Shown: positions 37,370-46,421 of the stretch, in pieces | Layout: the number at the start of each line of letters is the position of its first letter | Numbering within the stretch: position 1 is the stretch's first letter | Assembly (NCBI RefSeq): GCF_011602085.1 | Contig: NZ_JAAONY010000002.1 | Location: 1,116,001-1,180,000, forward strand | Source of the DNA: Pseudoteredinibacter isoporae | GTDB lineage: Bacteria; Pseudomonadota; Gammaproteobacteria; Pseudomonadales; Cellvibrionaceae | Length of the DNA: 64,000 nucleotides | Direction of reading: 5' to 3' | Made by a program: the position numbers and the translations under genes | Notes under the pieces: generated by a model | Databases searched by the model: none | The model's input: the letters and a program-made list of their open reading frames with translations, nothing else | Told to the model about the DNA's origin: nothing

Positions 37370-38284
37370 ATGTGGTTTAAAAATTGTCTATTTTATCGCC
37401 TGAGCGAAGATCTTAACTGGGATGAGGACAGCCTCGCCAGCCAACTCGAAAAGCAGAAATTCAGTCCCTGCGGCAAGCGCGAACCCAGCAAATACGGTTG
37501 GGTATCCCCATTGGGCCAGGAACATGAACAACTGCAACACTGGAGCAATGGCTGTTTTATGATCTGTGCCCGCAAAGAGGAAAAAATCCTCCCGGCGGCG
37601 GTCATCAAAGACAAACTGCTGGAAAAGGTTCAACTCATTGAAGCACGTGAAGACCGCAAGGTGTATCGCAAAGAACAGCAGAGTATGAAAGAGGATATTG
37701 TCCATGATTGCCTGCCCCAGGCGTTTACTCGCTCGCAGCGCACCTTCGCCTTTATCGATACCCGCAATCACTGGCTCTATATCGATGCCAGCAGCCACGG
37801 CAAGGCCGAAGCCCTCATCAATCTGCTGCGTGAAACCATCGGCAGCCTGCCGCTAACGCTGCCCCAGGTACAGGAATCCCCCGCCGTCATCATGAGCCAG
37901 TGGCTGAGGGCGGAAGACGTTCCCCATGATATTGTGCTGGGCAATGAATGCGAACTGAGAGAATTTGGCGAGGAAGGCAGCATTCTCCGCTGCAAGAATC
38001 AGGACCTGCTCAGCGATGAAATCAGCCAGCACCTGGATGCGGGCAAACAAGTGGTCAAACTGGCCCTGAACTGGCAGGACAGCGTGCAGATGATGCTGGG
38101 AGACGATCTCAGTCTGAAACGCCTGAAGTTCTCGGATAAGCTGATTAACGAAGGCGAAGAAGCCGGTGACGCCGACCCAATTGCCCGTTTCGATGCCGAC
38201 TTTTCACTGTTGAGTGCCGAATTCGCCCGACTGACACCCAGCCTGCTGGACTGGTTCGGCGGACGTCGAGCCGATCCAATTTAA
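37370..38284 (+). CDS. rdgC: Recombination-associated protein RdgC
   Basis: A 304-residue ring-forming double-strand DNA-binding protein that modulates RecA (E. coli 303 residues). Recognisable: MWFKNCLFYRLSED start, KYGWVSPLG, ICARKEEKILPAAVIKD, TFAFIDTRNHWLYIDASS and the LSLKRLKFSDKLINE end. It is monocistronic. Confidence 0.96.
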   Translation: MWFKNCLFYRLSEDLNWDEDSLASQLEKQKFSPCGKREPSKYGWVSPLGQEHEQLQHWSNGCFMICARKEEKILPAAVIKDKLLEKVQLIEAREDRKVYRKEQQSMKEDIVHDCLPQAFTRSQRTFAFIDTRNHWLYIDASSHGKAEALINLLRETIGSLPLTLPQVQESPAVIMSQWLRAEDVPHDIVLGNECELREFGEEGSILRCKNQDLLSDEISQHLDAGKQVVKLALNWQDSVQMMLGDDLSLKRLKFSDKLINEGEEAGDADPIARFDADFSLLSAEFARLTPSLLDWFGGRRADPI

Positions 38285-38387
38285 GTGATGCAGTTCTACT
38301 TTTGAACCGTAATTTTTAGTAAAAAGGCATTAAGTGTGAACAAGATCACCTTTTGTCGGCCAGACGAAAGTAGCAGTTCACAAGTTC

Positions 38388-38416
38388 TTGACTGTCACGT
38401 CAAAAGTCTTTAAAAA
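38388..38416 (+). promoter_or_regulatory. Candidate sigma-70 promoter
   Basis: TTGACT, a 17-bp spacer and TAAAAA lie about 110 bp before the 38526 gene. The long leader includes a GCATGGC/GCCATGC hairpin (38464-38486). Confidence 0.4.
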
Positions 38417-38525
38417 CGATTTTTCACGGGAGTACTTGGGGGAATGCTCAGCATAAACCCCAGGCATGGCGCGGATATTGCCATGCGACCATAATTAGAA
38501 AGAAAATAATAAAAAGGCCAGCACA

Positions 38526-39077
38526 ATGTTGAAGGCTTACACCCTGCGCTTTACCGGCGCACTGATGATGCTTCTTTTAAGTTTGGGGAGTTCCCCCAGC
38601 TATGCCTGCGATGAAAGCTGTAAACGCGCACAGGCAGAAGAGCGGCTTAATGTACGTTACCCTTCCTATCTCAACAAACGATATTGTCGAGATGTCAGCA
38701 GTCAGTTTCTGACCACTGCTGCCAAATCGCTGCGTCGTTATCGGGAAAACCAGTTATCGGATCTGCATCGCGGTGGAATGTACAACACCCGAAAGTTTCT
38801 GGTTCAGCGCAAGGAATGGTTGAAGGAATGTGACGACTACCTGCAGCAAGTCAGTCGTTATCGCGTCTTCCGCAATGCCGGCACCACCAAGGAAATCTTC
38901 ACCGCTATGGACAACGTCAGCAGCATATTAGCCGCCCTGGTTAATGGCGCGACTTATGTCAGCGATGAAGGCTATGATTCCTTGACGGCAGTCAGCGAAC
39001 GATTTGACCGCCTGCTGACACTGATGGACAACCACAAAACCCAGATGCAGCTGGCAGGCCAGCTGAACATCGATTAG
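38526..39077 (+). CDS. Secreted protein of unknown function
   Basis: A 183-residue protein with a Sec signal (LRFTGALMMLLLSLGSSPSYA, cleavage before CDESCKR). The mature part is helical and basic with four cysteines (CDESC, YCRD, ECDD) that could form two disulfides, and QRKEWLKECDDYLQQVSRYR in the middle. No family recognised. AAAGG precedes the ATG and a promoter candidate is present. It converges on the next gene with only 4 bp between stops. Confidence 0.6.
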   Translation: MLKAYTLRFTGALMMLLLSLGSSPSYACDESCKRAQAEERLNVRYPSYLNKRYCRDVSSQFLTTAAKSLRRYRENQLSDLHRGGMYNTRKFLVQRKEWLKECDDYLQQVSRYRVFRNAGTTKEIFTAMDNVSSILAALVNGATYVSDEGYDSLTAVSERFDRLLTLMDNHKTQMQLAGQLNID

Positions 39078-39081
39078 CTTA

Positions 39082-39387
39082 TTAGGGTTTTCGCTTAAGC
39101 GATAAAGTTGGCTTGCGTGTGCGATTGGGATCGCTGGCGTATTTTTCCGCCGCTTTTTTAGCCGCAACCGCCGCCGAACTGGGTTTGCTTTGCTTCGCCG
39201 CTTTGGCGATAGCATCCAGGCCGTGGCGCAACAAGCGTGCTTGCTCCAATGCATCCAGATCTCTTGGAACAGAGCCTGGACAAACTTCGGAAGGACTGGC
39301 TGGATTCCCCTCAACGCGAATGCTCCAGCCACAGGCATGGCTGGCCGAGAGGCCGTCTTCACCGACGACCCACTGGTCATAATTCAT
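39082..39387 (-). CDS. Small basic protein of unknown function
   Basis: A 101-residue cytosolic protein. The N-terminal half has GLSASHACGWSIRVEGNP and VCPGSVPRDL with two cysteines, then a helical Ala/Lys-rich tail (KAAKQSKPSSAAVAAKKAAE) ending in a basic segment. AGGG eight bases before the ATG supports translation. I do not recognise the family. The basic tail suggests nucleic-acid binding, but this is speculative. Confidence 0.5.
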   Translation of the reverse strand: MNYDQWVVGEDGLSASHACGWSIRVEGNPASPSEVCPGSVPRDLDALEQARLLRHGLDAIAKAAKQSKPSSAAVAAKKAAEKYASDPNRTRKPTLSLKRKP

Positions 39388-39566
39388 ATTGTCACCCTAA
39401 TTAATTTGCCGCGGGTTTCTACCCGTCTTTGCATATAATCGCGGGCATTGTAACCTGTTTCACCAGACCGCTCTAGCAAGCAACTGCAAACTATTTGTCA
39501 ATTTTGACTAAATCATTGCGAATTGAGATCGCGGTACCTATTTTTCGTTAGGCGCTATTGCCACCT

Positions 39567-40259
39567 TTAAGGAAGTTGCGCTTCCAGCTCAGGTAATTGC
39601 CCTGCGAAACTATTGCCGGCCGCCCAGTAAATGGGAATTTCAGAAAGGGAATATTGTTGGAGGGATTCAAGTTTGCTTTGCCCCACTGCCGAAGCAAAGG
39701 GACGTTCGTAATTTAGCAGGTAACGCCCAGGTTTGGCGTTAAGCCTTTGCAAAGCTTGCTCGTGGCTCTCGGCAAATAAAATCCTGACCCGGTTCTCAGG
39801 AATATTCAGATAGTCCCGCAAATATCCATAGCTGTAGCCTTTCACCAAAATCACTTCTTTATTACGCAAATCCGAACGAGCACGAATAGGTTTTGCATCG
39901 GTAAAATACGCGTGTAAACGCATGTAACTCAGCGGTCGGGAACCAAAGCTGACGCTCTGCTTCGGCACCGGAAAAGCGCCAATAAGGTGAACCAATCCCA
40001 AATCAGCACGGCCACTGAGTTGCGCCAACTCCTGCAAAGTGACACGACGAAAATGGTGAGGCTGATTGATTTTTTTCAAAGCGGCAGCGGTTTTGCGAAT
40101 CAAAATCCCATCCGCCTTATCCTGCTCATTCAAAAAGGTAAACGGGGGCATATCCACATAGATGACCTCCAGAGAATCAGACGGCTCAGATGCCAAGCCT
40201 AACTCTGCAAACCCCAACAGACATAGCGTAATGAAAAACCGGAAGACCTTGCCCAACAT
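39567..40259 (-). CDS. Periplasmic solute-binding protein, family 3-like
   Basis: A 230-residue exported protein with signal LCLLGFAELGLA before SEPSDSLEV. The mature part follows the SBP_bac_3 pattern: VIYVDMPPFTFLNEQDKADG, FRRVTLQELAQLSGRADLG, KEVILVKGYSYGYLRDYLN. No ABC permease is nearby, so it may act as a stand-alone sensor or orphan binding protein. ATG 40257-40259 begins the signal; upstream in-frame codons are unlikely. Confidence 0.75.
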   Translation of the reverse strand: MLGKVFRFFITLCLLGFAELGLASEPSDSLEVIYVDMPPFTFLNEQDKADGILIRKTAAALKKINQPHHFRRVTLQELAQLSGRADLGLVHLIGAFPVPKQSVSFGSRPLSYMRLHAYFTDAKPIRARSDLRNKEVILVKGYSYGYLRDYLNIPENRVRILFAESHEQALQRLNAKPGRYLLNYERPFASAVGQSKLESLQQYSLSEIPIYWAAGNSFAGQLPELEAQLP

Positions 40260-40431
40260 TGGCTTATCTCTATTATTGTTTGCAAGCATCATAGCACAGG
40301 GCCGACGGGAGAGAGGGAGCCAGTACAAAAAATTGAGATAATTGAACAGTCGAAAATTACGCAGGGCAGAAAGGCAAGGAAGCCTGTGACAAGGGCTGAA
40401 AAACCGCAGGATCGAAAACGAAGTCGCTGAA

Positions 40432-40461
40432 ATAAAAAAGCCCGGGCCAACAGGCCCGGGG
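40432..40461 (-). terminator. Terminator of the TonB-dependent receptor gene
   Basis: CCCGGGCC and GGCCCGGG form a GC-rich stem with a 4-base loop. In the minus-strand transcript it is followed by a run of six U residues. Confidence 0.9.
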
Positions 40462-40480
40462 AGTACAGAAGAATAGAGAG

Positions 40481-42709
40481 CTACATCTTGTACTGCACAC
40501 TGAGGGTTACGGTGCGAGGATCACCGTAATAACCGATAACCGAGGACTCCAAACCCAGGTTGCCGAAGTTATAACCGCCAACCCGATACTCTTCATCACC
40601 CAGGTTTTTGCCGTACAGACCTACCGTCCAGTGATCATCCGGGGAATACCAAACCACGCTGGCATCCCATAGGGTGTAAGAGTCTTCATCCACCAGAGAA
40701 GCAACCTGAGGGAAGATCCGGGTCTCACCGCGATAGGAAAAGCCTGTTGTGGCGACCATGCTGCCCTTGTCACCCATCTCATGAGCATAACTCAGGTTCA
40801 AAGAGCTGGTCAGATCGGGTGTGTTGGCAAATTCCCAACTGTCCGCGACATTGACGCCGCCGGAAATGACTTCATCAAACTCGGCATCCAGATAACCGAG
40901 AGTGAACTGTGCGCTCAGGCCTTCCGTCAGCTGAGCCAGGGCTTCAATTTCACCCCCTTTGATGGTTGCTTCACCGGCATTCAATACCGCAGATACAAAG
41001 TTGGAACCGCCATCAGCGGATTGCTGGACCGTCACCTGAACATCTTTATAGTCACTGTAGAACAAAGCGGCATTCAAGCGCAGACGGTTATCCCACAATT
41101 CGGTTTTGGTGCCCACTTCCCAAGTGGATACCGTTTCCGGATCATAACCTTCCGTTGTTGAAGGCAGTTTGGACGCATCACCGCGCATATCAAATCCGCC
41201 AGATTTAAAGCCTTCAGCATAACTGGCGTAAACCATGACTTCGTCATTAATGCGATAGTCCATGCTGATGCGAGGTGAAAACTCGCTCCAACTGTCATCG
41301 TTGGTGTAATCGGTTGCCGGCGGCAGCAAATCAAAAATGGTGTTGCCACCTAGCTGACTTGAGCGGCCATCAACACCCTGGGTCTGCTTGAATACAGTCG
41401 CTTCTTTGTCATCGCGGGTGTAACGCGCTCCCAGAGTCAGGGACAGTTGCTCGCTGATGTCGTAAGTCGCGTGGAAATAGGCTGCGAGGCTTTCCGTGTC
41501 GACATTACCCGCGGTCAATGCATTGAAGTTACCGGGAATACCGAAGGCACCATCAAATGCGCCCAGAAGAACATCGAAGGCTCCGGCGGCATTACCTTTG
41601 TAGTAATACAAACCGCCAATGATGGTGGTGTTTTCACCGGTATAGGTCAGCTGGAATTCCTGGGTAGTTTGATCATCATCGTACACTGCGGGCACATGCA
41701 AAGATGGCAACGATGTATTATCGAAATCAATATTGGTGAAGGTTTCACCTTCACGATAGGAACTGACAGACTTAAAGGTGTACTGATCGTTTAACTGCCA
41801 CTCAACTGTCAATGAGGCACCGGAGCTTTTCACCTCATTGTTTGTGTCCATATCCGCATTGGTATCGAACACATCCGCAGGGGTAATTTCCGTTGGCAAA
41901 CGCAAACTTGGTGTTAAACGATGGCCTCCTTTTGCATTCGAATCATCATCGGTTTTATCGGCTGCAAAGCGAATAAACACATCTTCGCTCGGGGTGTATT
42001 CCAGGCTCACACGTGCCGCCAGCAAATCCTTGTTGTAGTTTTCTTCACCGGATTGCAGGAAGGTACCAAAACCGTCGCGTTGCAAGCGCGCAACACTTAC
42101 ACCCATGGATAACTGATCTTGAATCAATGGCAGCTGGCCGGAAATCGTCAGATCGCGCTGGCCGTAACTGCCCACCGAAGCCTTGGCGGAAAACTCGGGC
42201 TCGCCGGTCAGCTTTTTGGTTACGTATTTAACGGCACCACCAATGGTGTTCTTTCCGTATAACGTTCCCTGGGGGCCGCGCAACACTTCTACACGCTCCA
42301 CATCAAAAACATCCAGCACACCAGCCTGCGGGCGAGCAAAGTACACATCATCAACATACAAACCCACACCGGGCTCAAAACCCCAGAGTGGATCGGCCTG
42401 GCCGATACCTCGAACATAAGCCGTCAGAGTGCTGTTCGTTCCGCGACTGACCTGCAAGGTCGTGTTGGGCGCTGAACGTTGTAGATCCACAATGGTGGCT
42501 GTGCCAGCTTGCTCCATGGCGTCGGCGCTAAAGGCAGTCACGGCTACGGGGACATCTTGCAGAGACTGCTCACGACGCTGAGCGGTGACCGTCACTTCTT
42601 CAAGGGTAATGGCTTCCTGGGCGAATAACTGGGGGCTGATGCCCGTGCTAAGGCCCATAACAACAATCGCTTGGGGCAGGCACTTAAGGGCAAATGAACG
42701 CTGTTTCAT
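40481..42709 (-). CDS. TonB-dependent outer-membrane receptor
   Basis: A 742-residue receptor. Signal peptide ends near SPQLFAQ, the TonB box region reads LEEVTVTAQRREQSLQDVPV, the plug has AYVRGIGQADPLWGFEPGVG and VEVLRGPQGTLYGKNTIGGA, and the barrel ends with the aromatic terminal strand VTLSVQYKM. The plug type is the one common in degradative rather than siderophore receptors, so the ligand is likely an organic substrate. It is divergent from a GntP permease and 3-hydroxybutyrate-oligomer hydrolase, suggesting uptake of PHB oligomers. Ligand identity is inference. Confidence 0.9.
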   Translation of the reverse strand: MKQRSFALKCLPQAIVVMGLSTGISPQLFAQEAITLEEVTVTAQRREQSLQDVPVAVTAFSADAMEQAGTATIVDLQRSAPNTTLQVSRGTNSTLTAYVRGIGQADPLWGFEPGVGLYVDDVYFARPQAGVLDVFDVERVEVLRGPQGTLYGKNTIGGAVKYVTKKLTGEPEFSAKASVGSYGQRDLTISGQLPLIQDQLSMGVSVARLQRDGFGTFLQSGEENYNKDLLAARVSLEYTPSEDVFIRFAADKTDDDSNAKGGHRLTPSLRLPTEITPADVFDTNADMDTNNEVKSSGASLTVEWQLNDQYTFKSVSSYREGETFTNIDFDNTSLPSLHVPAVYDDDQTTQEFQLTYTGENTTIIGGLYYYKGNAAGAFDVLLGAFDGAFGIPGNFNALTAGNVDTESLAAYFHATYDISEQLSLTLGARYTRDDKEATVFKQTQGVDGRSSQLGGNTIFDLLPPATDYTNDDSWSEFSPRISMDYRINDEVMVYASYAEGFKSGGFDMRGDASKLPSTTEGYDPETVSTWEVGTKTELWDNRLRLNAALFYSDYKDVQVTVQQSADGGSNFVSAVLNAGEATIKGGEIEALAQLTEGLSAQFTLGYLDAEFDEVISGGVNVADSWEFANTPDLTSSLNLSYAHEMGDKGSMVATTGFSYRGETRIFPQVASLVDEDSYTLWDASVVWYSPDDHWTVGLYGKNLGDEEYRVGGYNFGNLGLESSVIGYYGDPRTVTLSVQYKM

Positions 42710-43005
42710 CGTCTCGTTCCTGTTCTCTTATGATTTTATCTTTTTGTAAACGGTTTTCCTGGCTACTGCTTTGCCACCTAGGCGCAAGCCCGAGTCACTT
42801 TTTCAGCTACCTTTTTCTTATTGACGATCACTGTACTTTATCTTTTTTCTGATGGCCTCTAGACCAAGGTATGATCACCCCAGTTTCAGCATCCTACCAA
42901 GGTATAGTGGTTACGAGATACATCTCCATCAACAATGGAAGCCCTGTTTATCTCCCCCTGCCGTACTCGCAACATTGAAATTGCGAACCGCATTAAGGAT
43001 TGAAG
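42710..43005. other. Divergent control region of receptor and permease
   Basis: This 296-bp region separates the TonB receptor and the permease-hydrolase operon. It contains two identical 10-bp direct repeats (described separately), an AT-rich stretch next to the receptor start and AAGGA before the permease ATG 43006. No gene is visible in it. Confidence 0.5.
42863..42905 (+). promoter_or_regulatory. Direct-repeat operator candidate
   Basis: ACCAAGGTAT occurs at 42863-42872 and 42896-42905, 33 bp apart, about three helical turns. Such spacing suits an activator binding one DNA face. The LuxR-type regulator at 49877 is a candidate binder. Repeats are seen; function is inferred. Confidence 0.5.
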
Positions 43006-44310
43006 ATGTTAAGTACAATTGGTTTAGCCGGTGCATTGATACTGTTAATCGTATTGACGATTCGCGGTATGAATTTATTAATTGCCGCACCGCTGTGCGC
43101 GTTGTTGGTTGCACTGAGCAGTGGCCTGCAAATGTTTCCGCCTATGGGTGACAAGGGCGCCACCAGTTTTGTCACCAGTTATATGAATGGTTTCAGCGGA
43201 TTTGTCGCGGCCTGGTTTTTTATGTTTTTGCTGGGTTCGCTGTTCGGTAAGTTGATGGAAGACAGCGGCAGTGCCGACAGCATTGCACTGTGGATTACCA
43301 GCCATATTGGTCAGCACAATGCGGCATTGGCGGTAGTGCTCGCCTGTGCCATTTTGACCTACGGGGGTGTTTCAGTATTTGTTGTGGCGTTTGCGGCCTA
43401 CCCTATGGCGGTGAGTCTGTTCAAACGTGCCAACTTGCCGCGCCGTTTTATTCCCGCCGTGATGGCCTTTGGCTCGGTGACTTTCACCATGACCTCGGCA
43501 GGCTCCCCTGAAATTCAAAATTGGATTCCCATTGAACACTTGGGTACTTCACCCTACGCCGCTTGGGAAGTCAGTGCTGTCGTTGCCGTAGCGATGGCGG
43601 CGATGGGCTTTTTGTGGCTGCAATTCATGCTGAAAAAAGCATTGGCCAATGGCGAGCGCTTTGTTGAACGCGATAGCGATAAAGACATCAGTGACCAGAA
43701 GCTGCCCTCCCCCCTGCTTTCCATGTTACCCATTGCTGCCGTTCTGGGTGTTACCTTTTTTACCCACGAACTCTACGGAAAATACGCATTAATCGTGGCC
43801 TTGTTAGCCGGCTGCATCGCAGCACTGATGCTCAATACCCAGCGTCTTGGCAATTTATCTCTGGCGGTTGGCGTCGCTACCACCGGGGCTTTGTTGGCCA
43901 TTGGCAACACCGCTGCCGTAGTGGGTTTTGGTTCAGTTGCCAAAGCGTCACCAGCATTTGCAATGGCCGTCGATGCCATAACCGGAATCCCGGGCGACGC
44001 GCTAATTGGCGCCGCCATCGCAGTAACAACGATAGCGGCGTTAACCGGTTCAGCCTCTGGCGGTCAATCCATCGCTCTTCCGATTCTCGGCCCACATTAT
44101 ATTGATGCCGGTGTGGACCCCGAAGCCCTGCACCGCGTGATCGCAATTTCTTCCGGCGCCCTTGATTCCCTGCCCCACAATGGTTATGTCGTCACCACCA
44201 TTCGAGCCATCTGTGGGGAAACCCACAAAGATGCCTACTGGCCCATGGGTGCACTGACTGTTGTTGTACCATTGATTGGTACCGTTCTGGCCATTCTCTT
44301 ATTGATTTAG
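43006..44310 (+). CDS. GntP-family permease, probable 3-hydroxybutyrate transporter
   Basis: A 434-residue inner-membrane carrier with about 12 helices. The segments ILTYGGVSVFVVAFAAYPMA, FTMTSAGSPEIQNWIPIEHL, LTGSASGGQSIALPILGPHY and SGALDSLPHNGYVVTTIRAI fit the GntP branch that includes 3-hydroxybutyrate permeases. ATG 43006 follows AAGGA by seven bases. It is 12 bp upstream of the oligomer hydrolase gene, and a 3-hydroxybutyrate dehydrogenase lies in the same island, supporting 3-hydroxybutyrate as substrate. Confidence 0.82.
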   Translation: MLSTIGLAGALILLIVLTIRGMNLLIAAPLCALLVALSSGLQMFPPMGDKGATSFVTSYMNGFSGFVAAWFFMFLLGSLFGKLMEDSGSADSIALWITSHIGQHNAALAVVLACAILTYGGVSVFVVAFAAYPMAVSLFKRANLPRRFIPAVMAFGSVTFTMTSAGSPEIQNWIPIEHLGTSPYAAWEVSAVVAVAMAAMGFLWLQFMLKKALANGERFVERDSDKDISDQKLPSPLLSMLPIAAVLGVTFFTHELYGKYALIVALLAGCIAALMLNTQRLGNLSLAVGVATTGALLAIGNTAAVVGFGSVAKASPAFAMAVDAITGIPGDALIGAAIAVTTIAALTGSASGGQSIALPILGPHYIDAGVDPEALHRVIAISSGALDSLPHNGYVVTTIRAICGETHKDAYWPMGALTVVVPLIGTVLAILLLI

Positions 44311-44322
44311 TGAGCGATTTTT

Positions 44323-46296
44323 ATGAGTGTTAATAGATTACAAAAACGGACGGTAAGAGACGCCTGTCGAACGAAAAGCCTGGCCTCTGGCCTGCTGCTT
44401 GGCACACTGGGCTTGAGTGCCATAGCCTGTTCAGACGCGGTGCCATTGGAAGCGAAACTGTTAAACTTCAAACACAGTGATATCCAACACAGTTATCTCG
44501 ATGGTCAAAAGGACGATTTGTTGTCCGCCGGGCTTGGGCTCGGGGGCCTGCAAGCCCAAGCTCTGCCCGAAGCCGAGAACCCTCAAAAACTCACTGAAAT
44601 GGATTTGCGCCGCGCGGCGATCCACACCAATTACCGTGGCATCGTCAGCACCCATAACGATGCTGGTTACGGCCGTTTATATGGACCTGATAAGAATCAG
44701 AAACCCATCCCTGGCCACGAGTATCGTTCCAGTGTGCATTACCCGGATGGAGCACTAGCCGCCAATATCGTTGTCCAGGTTCCCGACAGTTTTCAGAGAG
44801 GCAAGCCCTGCATTATTGCTGCACCGAGTTCCGGCTCACGGGGTGTTTGGGGGGCAATTGGTACCGCCGGAGACTGGGGATTAAGGCATGGCTGCGTCGT
44901 CGCCTACACTGATAAAGGCACCGGCACGGGCTTCCAGTTTTTAAATAACGGCGAGCATTACAGCAGCAGCGGCCTACTGCAAAGTGGAGATATCAGCGCT
45001 GAGTTTAAGCCCACCGATTTACGCATTGCGACAAAGCATGCACACAGTGCAAAGCATGTTGAAAAAAATTGGGGACGCTACACCCTGCAAGCCGTACAAA
45101 TGGCGTTTTATCTGCTCAACCAACACCACAGAAACAGCAAACAGAATTACTTTACCCGCGATAACACCACCGTTATTGCCAGCAGCATTTCCAATGGCGG
45201 TAACAGCGTAATTCAAGCTGCCGAGCTGGATAATCAGAACTGGATTGATGCAGTTGTTGCCTCCGAACCCACTTTAAATCTGCCATCGGATTTTAAATAT
45301 AACGTAGAGCATCCAAGCGATCCCTACTCCGGTAGTGGGCGTGACATTCTCTACCTCGGCATTCAACACGCGCTTTACCAACCCTGCGCAATGCTGGCCA
45401 GTAAAACGGATTCACCCTCTATTTTTGCAGCCGCTATCGGCCCTGCGACAGCTGCACTGCAACAGCGTTGCAAAAACCTGAAAAACGCGGGTCTTCTGAA
45501 CGGTAGCGATGAACAGCTGGCGCGTGAGGCCGAAGCTAAACTGTCCGCTCTGGGTTTCCAAACTCCAATGTATTCCCTGCAAGCCTTCGCAGTGGCCAAT
45601 CACCTCTGGCCCTCTATTGCGGTCAATTACGCCAATGCTTACGGCCGCAAGAAAGCACAGGATTCGCTCTGTGATTTCAGCTTTGTCTATCAGGAACAGG
45701 GACAAAGCAAAGTTATGCCGGCAACAGCCAGACAAGCTTTGTACGGACAGAGCAGCGGCATTCCCAATACCGCGGGCATCAGCCTGGCCTATAAAGGTCA
45801 GCCTCTGAATATTTTCGATACCTCCGATAGCAGCTTCACCGGATTCCAATGCCTCGCAAAGTTTTATGACACTAAAGCTGTGCAAGAGAGCATTGCCGCA
45901 CTGTCTTTGAATGGAGATCTGCACGGCAAACCCACCTTGATTATTCATGGCAATCTCGACAGCCTGGTTGGTCCCAACCACAATTCACGGGGCTATATGG
46001 CACTGCGCGCCAGCCGTTTTCCCGACCGTGATAATGTCCGTTATATCGAAATCAATAAGGGGCAGCATTTTGATGCACTGTTGAGTTGGCCAGAGTTCCG
46101 ACAGCAATTGGTGCCCATGCATCACTACTATGAACAGGCAATGGAAGCTATGTGGCAGCATCTCCACCAGGCCAAACCGTTACCGGCGAACCAAGTGGTC
46201 GACAGCCAGGCTGCTCTTCAGCTAAGCCAAAAGCAATTACCGGCATTTTCCAGCCGCGAAAATATTAAAGTCGAAGCGGGTAGCCTGAGGTTTTAA
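44323..46296 (+). CDS. 3-hydroxybutyrate oligomer hydrolase
   Basis: A 657-residue exported hydrolase that cleaves D-3-hydroxybutyrate oligomers released from polyhydroxybutyrate. An N-terminal signal ends near LGLSAIACSD (a cysteine follows, but the lipobox is atypical). Family signatures: PSSGSRGVWGAIGTAGDWGL, AYTDKGTGTGFQFL and the nucleophile SSISNGGNS with Ser290 in SNGG. The C-terminal HGNLDSLVGPNHNSRG and NKGQHFDALLSWPEF supply Asp and His. It forms an operon with the permease and ends at a 12-bp stem-loop. Confidence 0.92.
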   Translation: MSVNRLQKRTVRDACRTKSLASGLLLGTLGLSAIACSDAVPLEAKLLNFKHSDIQHSYLDGQKDDLLSAGLGLGGLQAQALPEAENPQKLTEMDLRRAAIHTNYRGIVSTHNDAGYGRLYGPDKNQKPIPGHEYRSSVHYPDGALAANIVVQVPDSFQRGKPCIIAAPSSGSRGVWGAIGTAGDWGLRHGCVVAYTDKGTGTGFQFLNNGEHYSSSGLLQSGDISAEFKPTDLRIATKHAHSAKHVEKNWGRYTLQAVQMAFYLLNQHHRNSKQNYFTRDNTTVIASSISNGGNSVIQAAELDNQNWIDAVVASEPTLNLPSDFKYNVEHPSDPYSGSGRDILYLGIQHALYQPCAMLASKTDSPSIFAAAIGPATAALQQRCKNLKNAGLLNGSDEQLAREAEAKLSALGFQTPMYSLQAFAVANHLWPSIAVNYANAYGRKKAQDSLCDFSFVYQEQGQSKVMPATARQALYGQSSGIPNTAGISLAYKGQPLNIFDTSDSSFTGFQCLAKFYDTKAVQESIAALSLNGDLHGKPTLIIHGNLDSLVGPNHNSRGYMALRASRFPDRDNVRYIEINKGQHFDALLSWPEFRQQLVPMHHYYEQAMEAMWQHLHQAKPLPANQVVDSQAALQLSQKQLPAFSSRENIKVEAGSLRF

Positions 46297-46317
46297 AAGC
46301 ACTGGTGTTTAAGGCCG

Positions 46318-46348
46318 CAGATGAAGAGGCCTGCGCCCTCTTCATCTG
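46318..46348 (+). terminator. Terminator of the permease-hydrolase operon
   Basis: CAGATGAAGAGG and CCTCTTCATCTG are perfectly complementary over 12 bp with a 7-base loop. A short U-containing stretch follows. Confidence 0.75.
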
Positions 46349-46421
46349 TCGATCTCAATTTTCCCTTGCGAGACGGCGCAATTAATCCTAGGGTAAGACG
46401 TTTTATAAACCGTGAATCATC

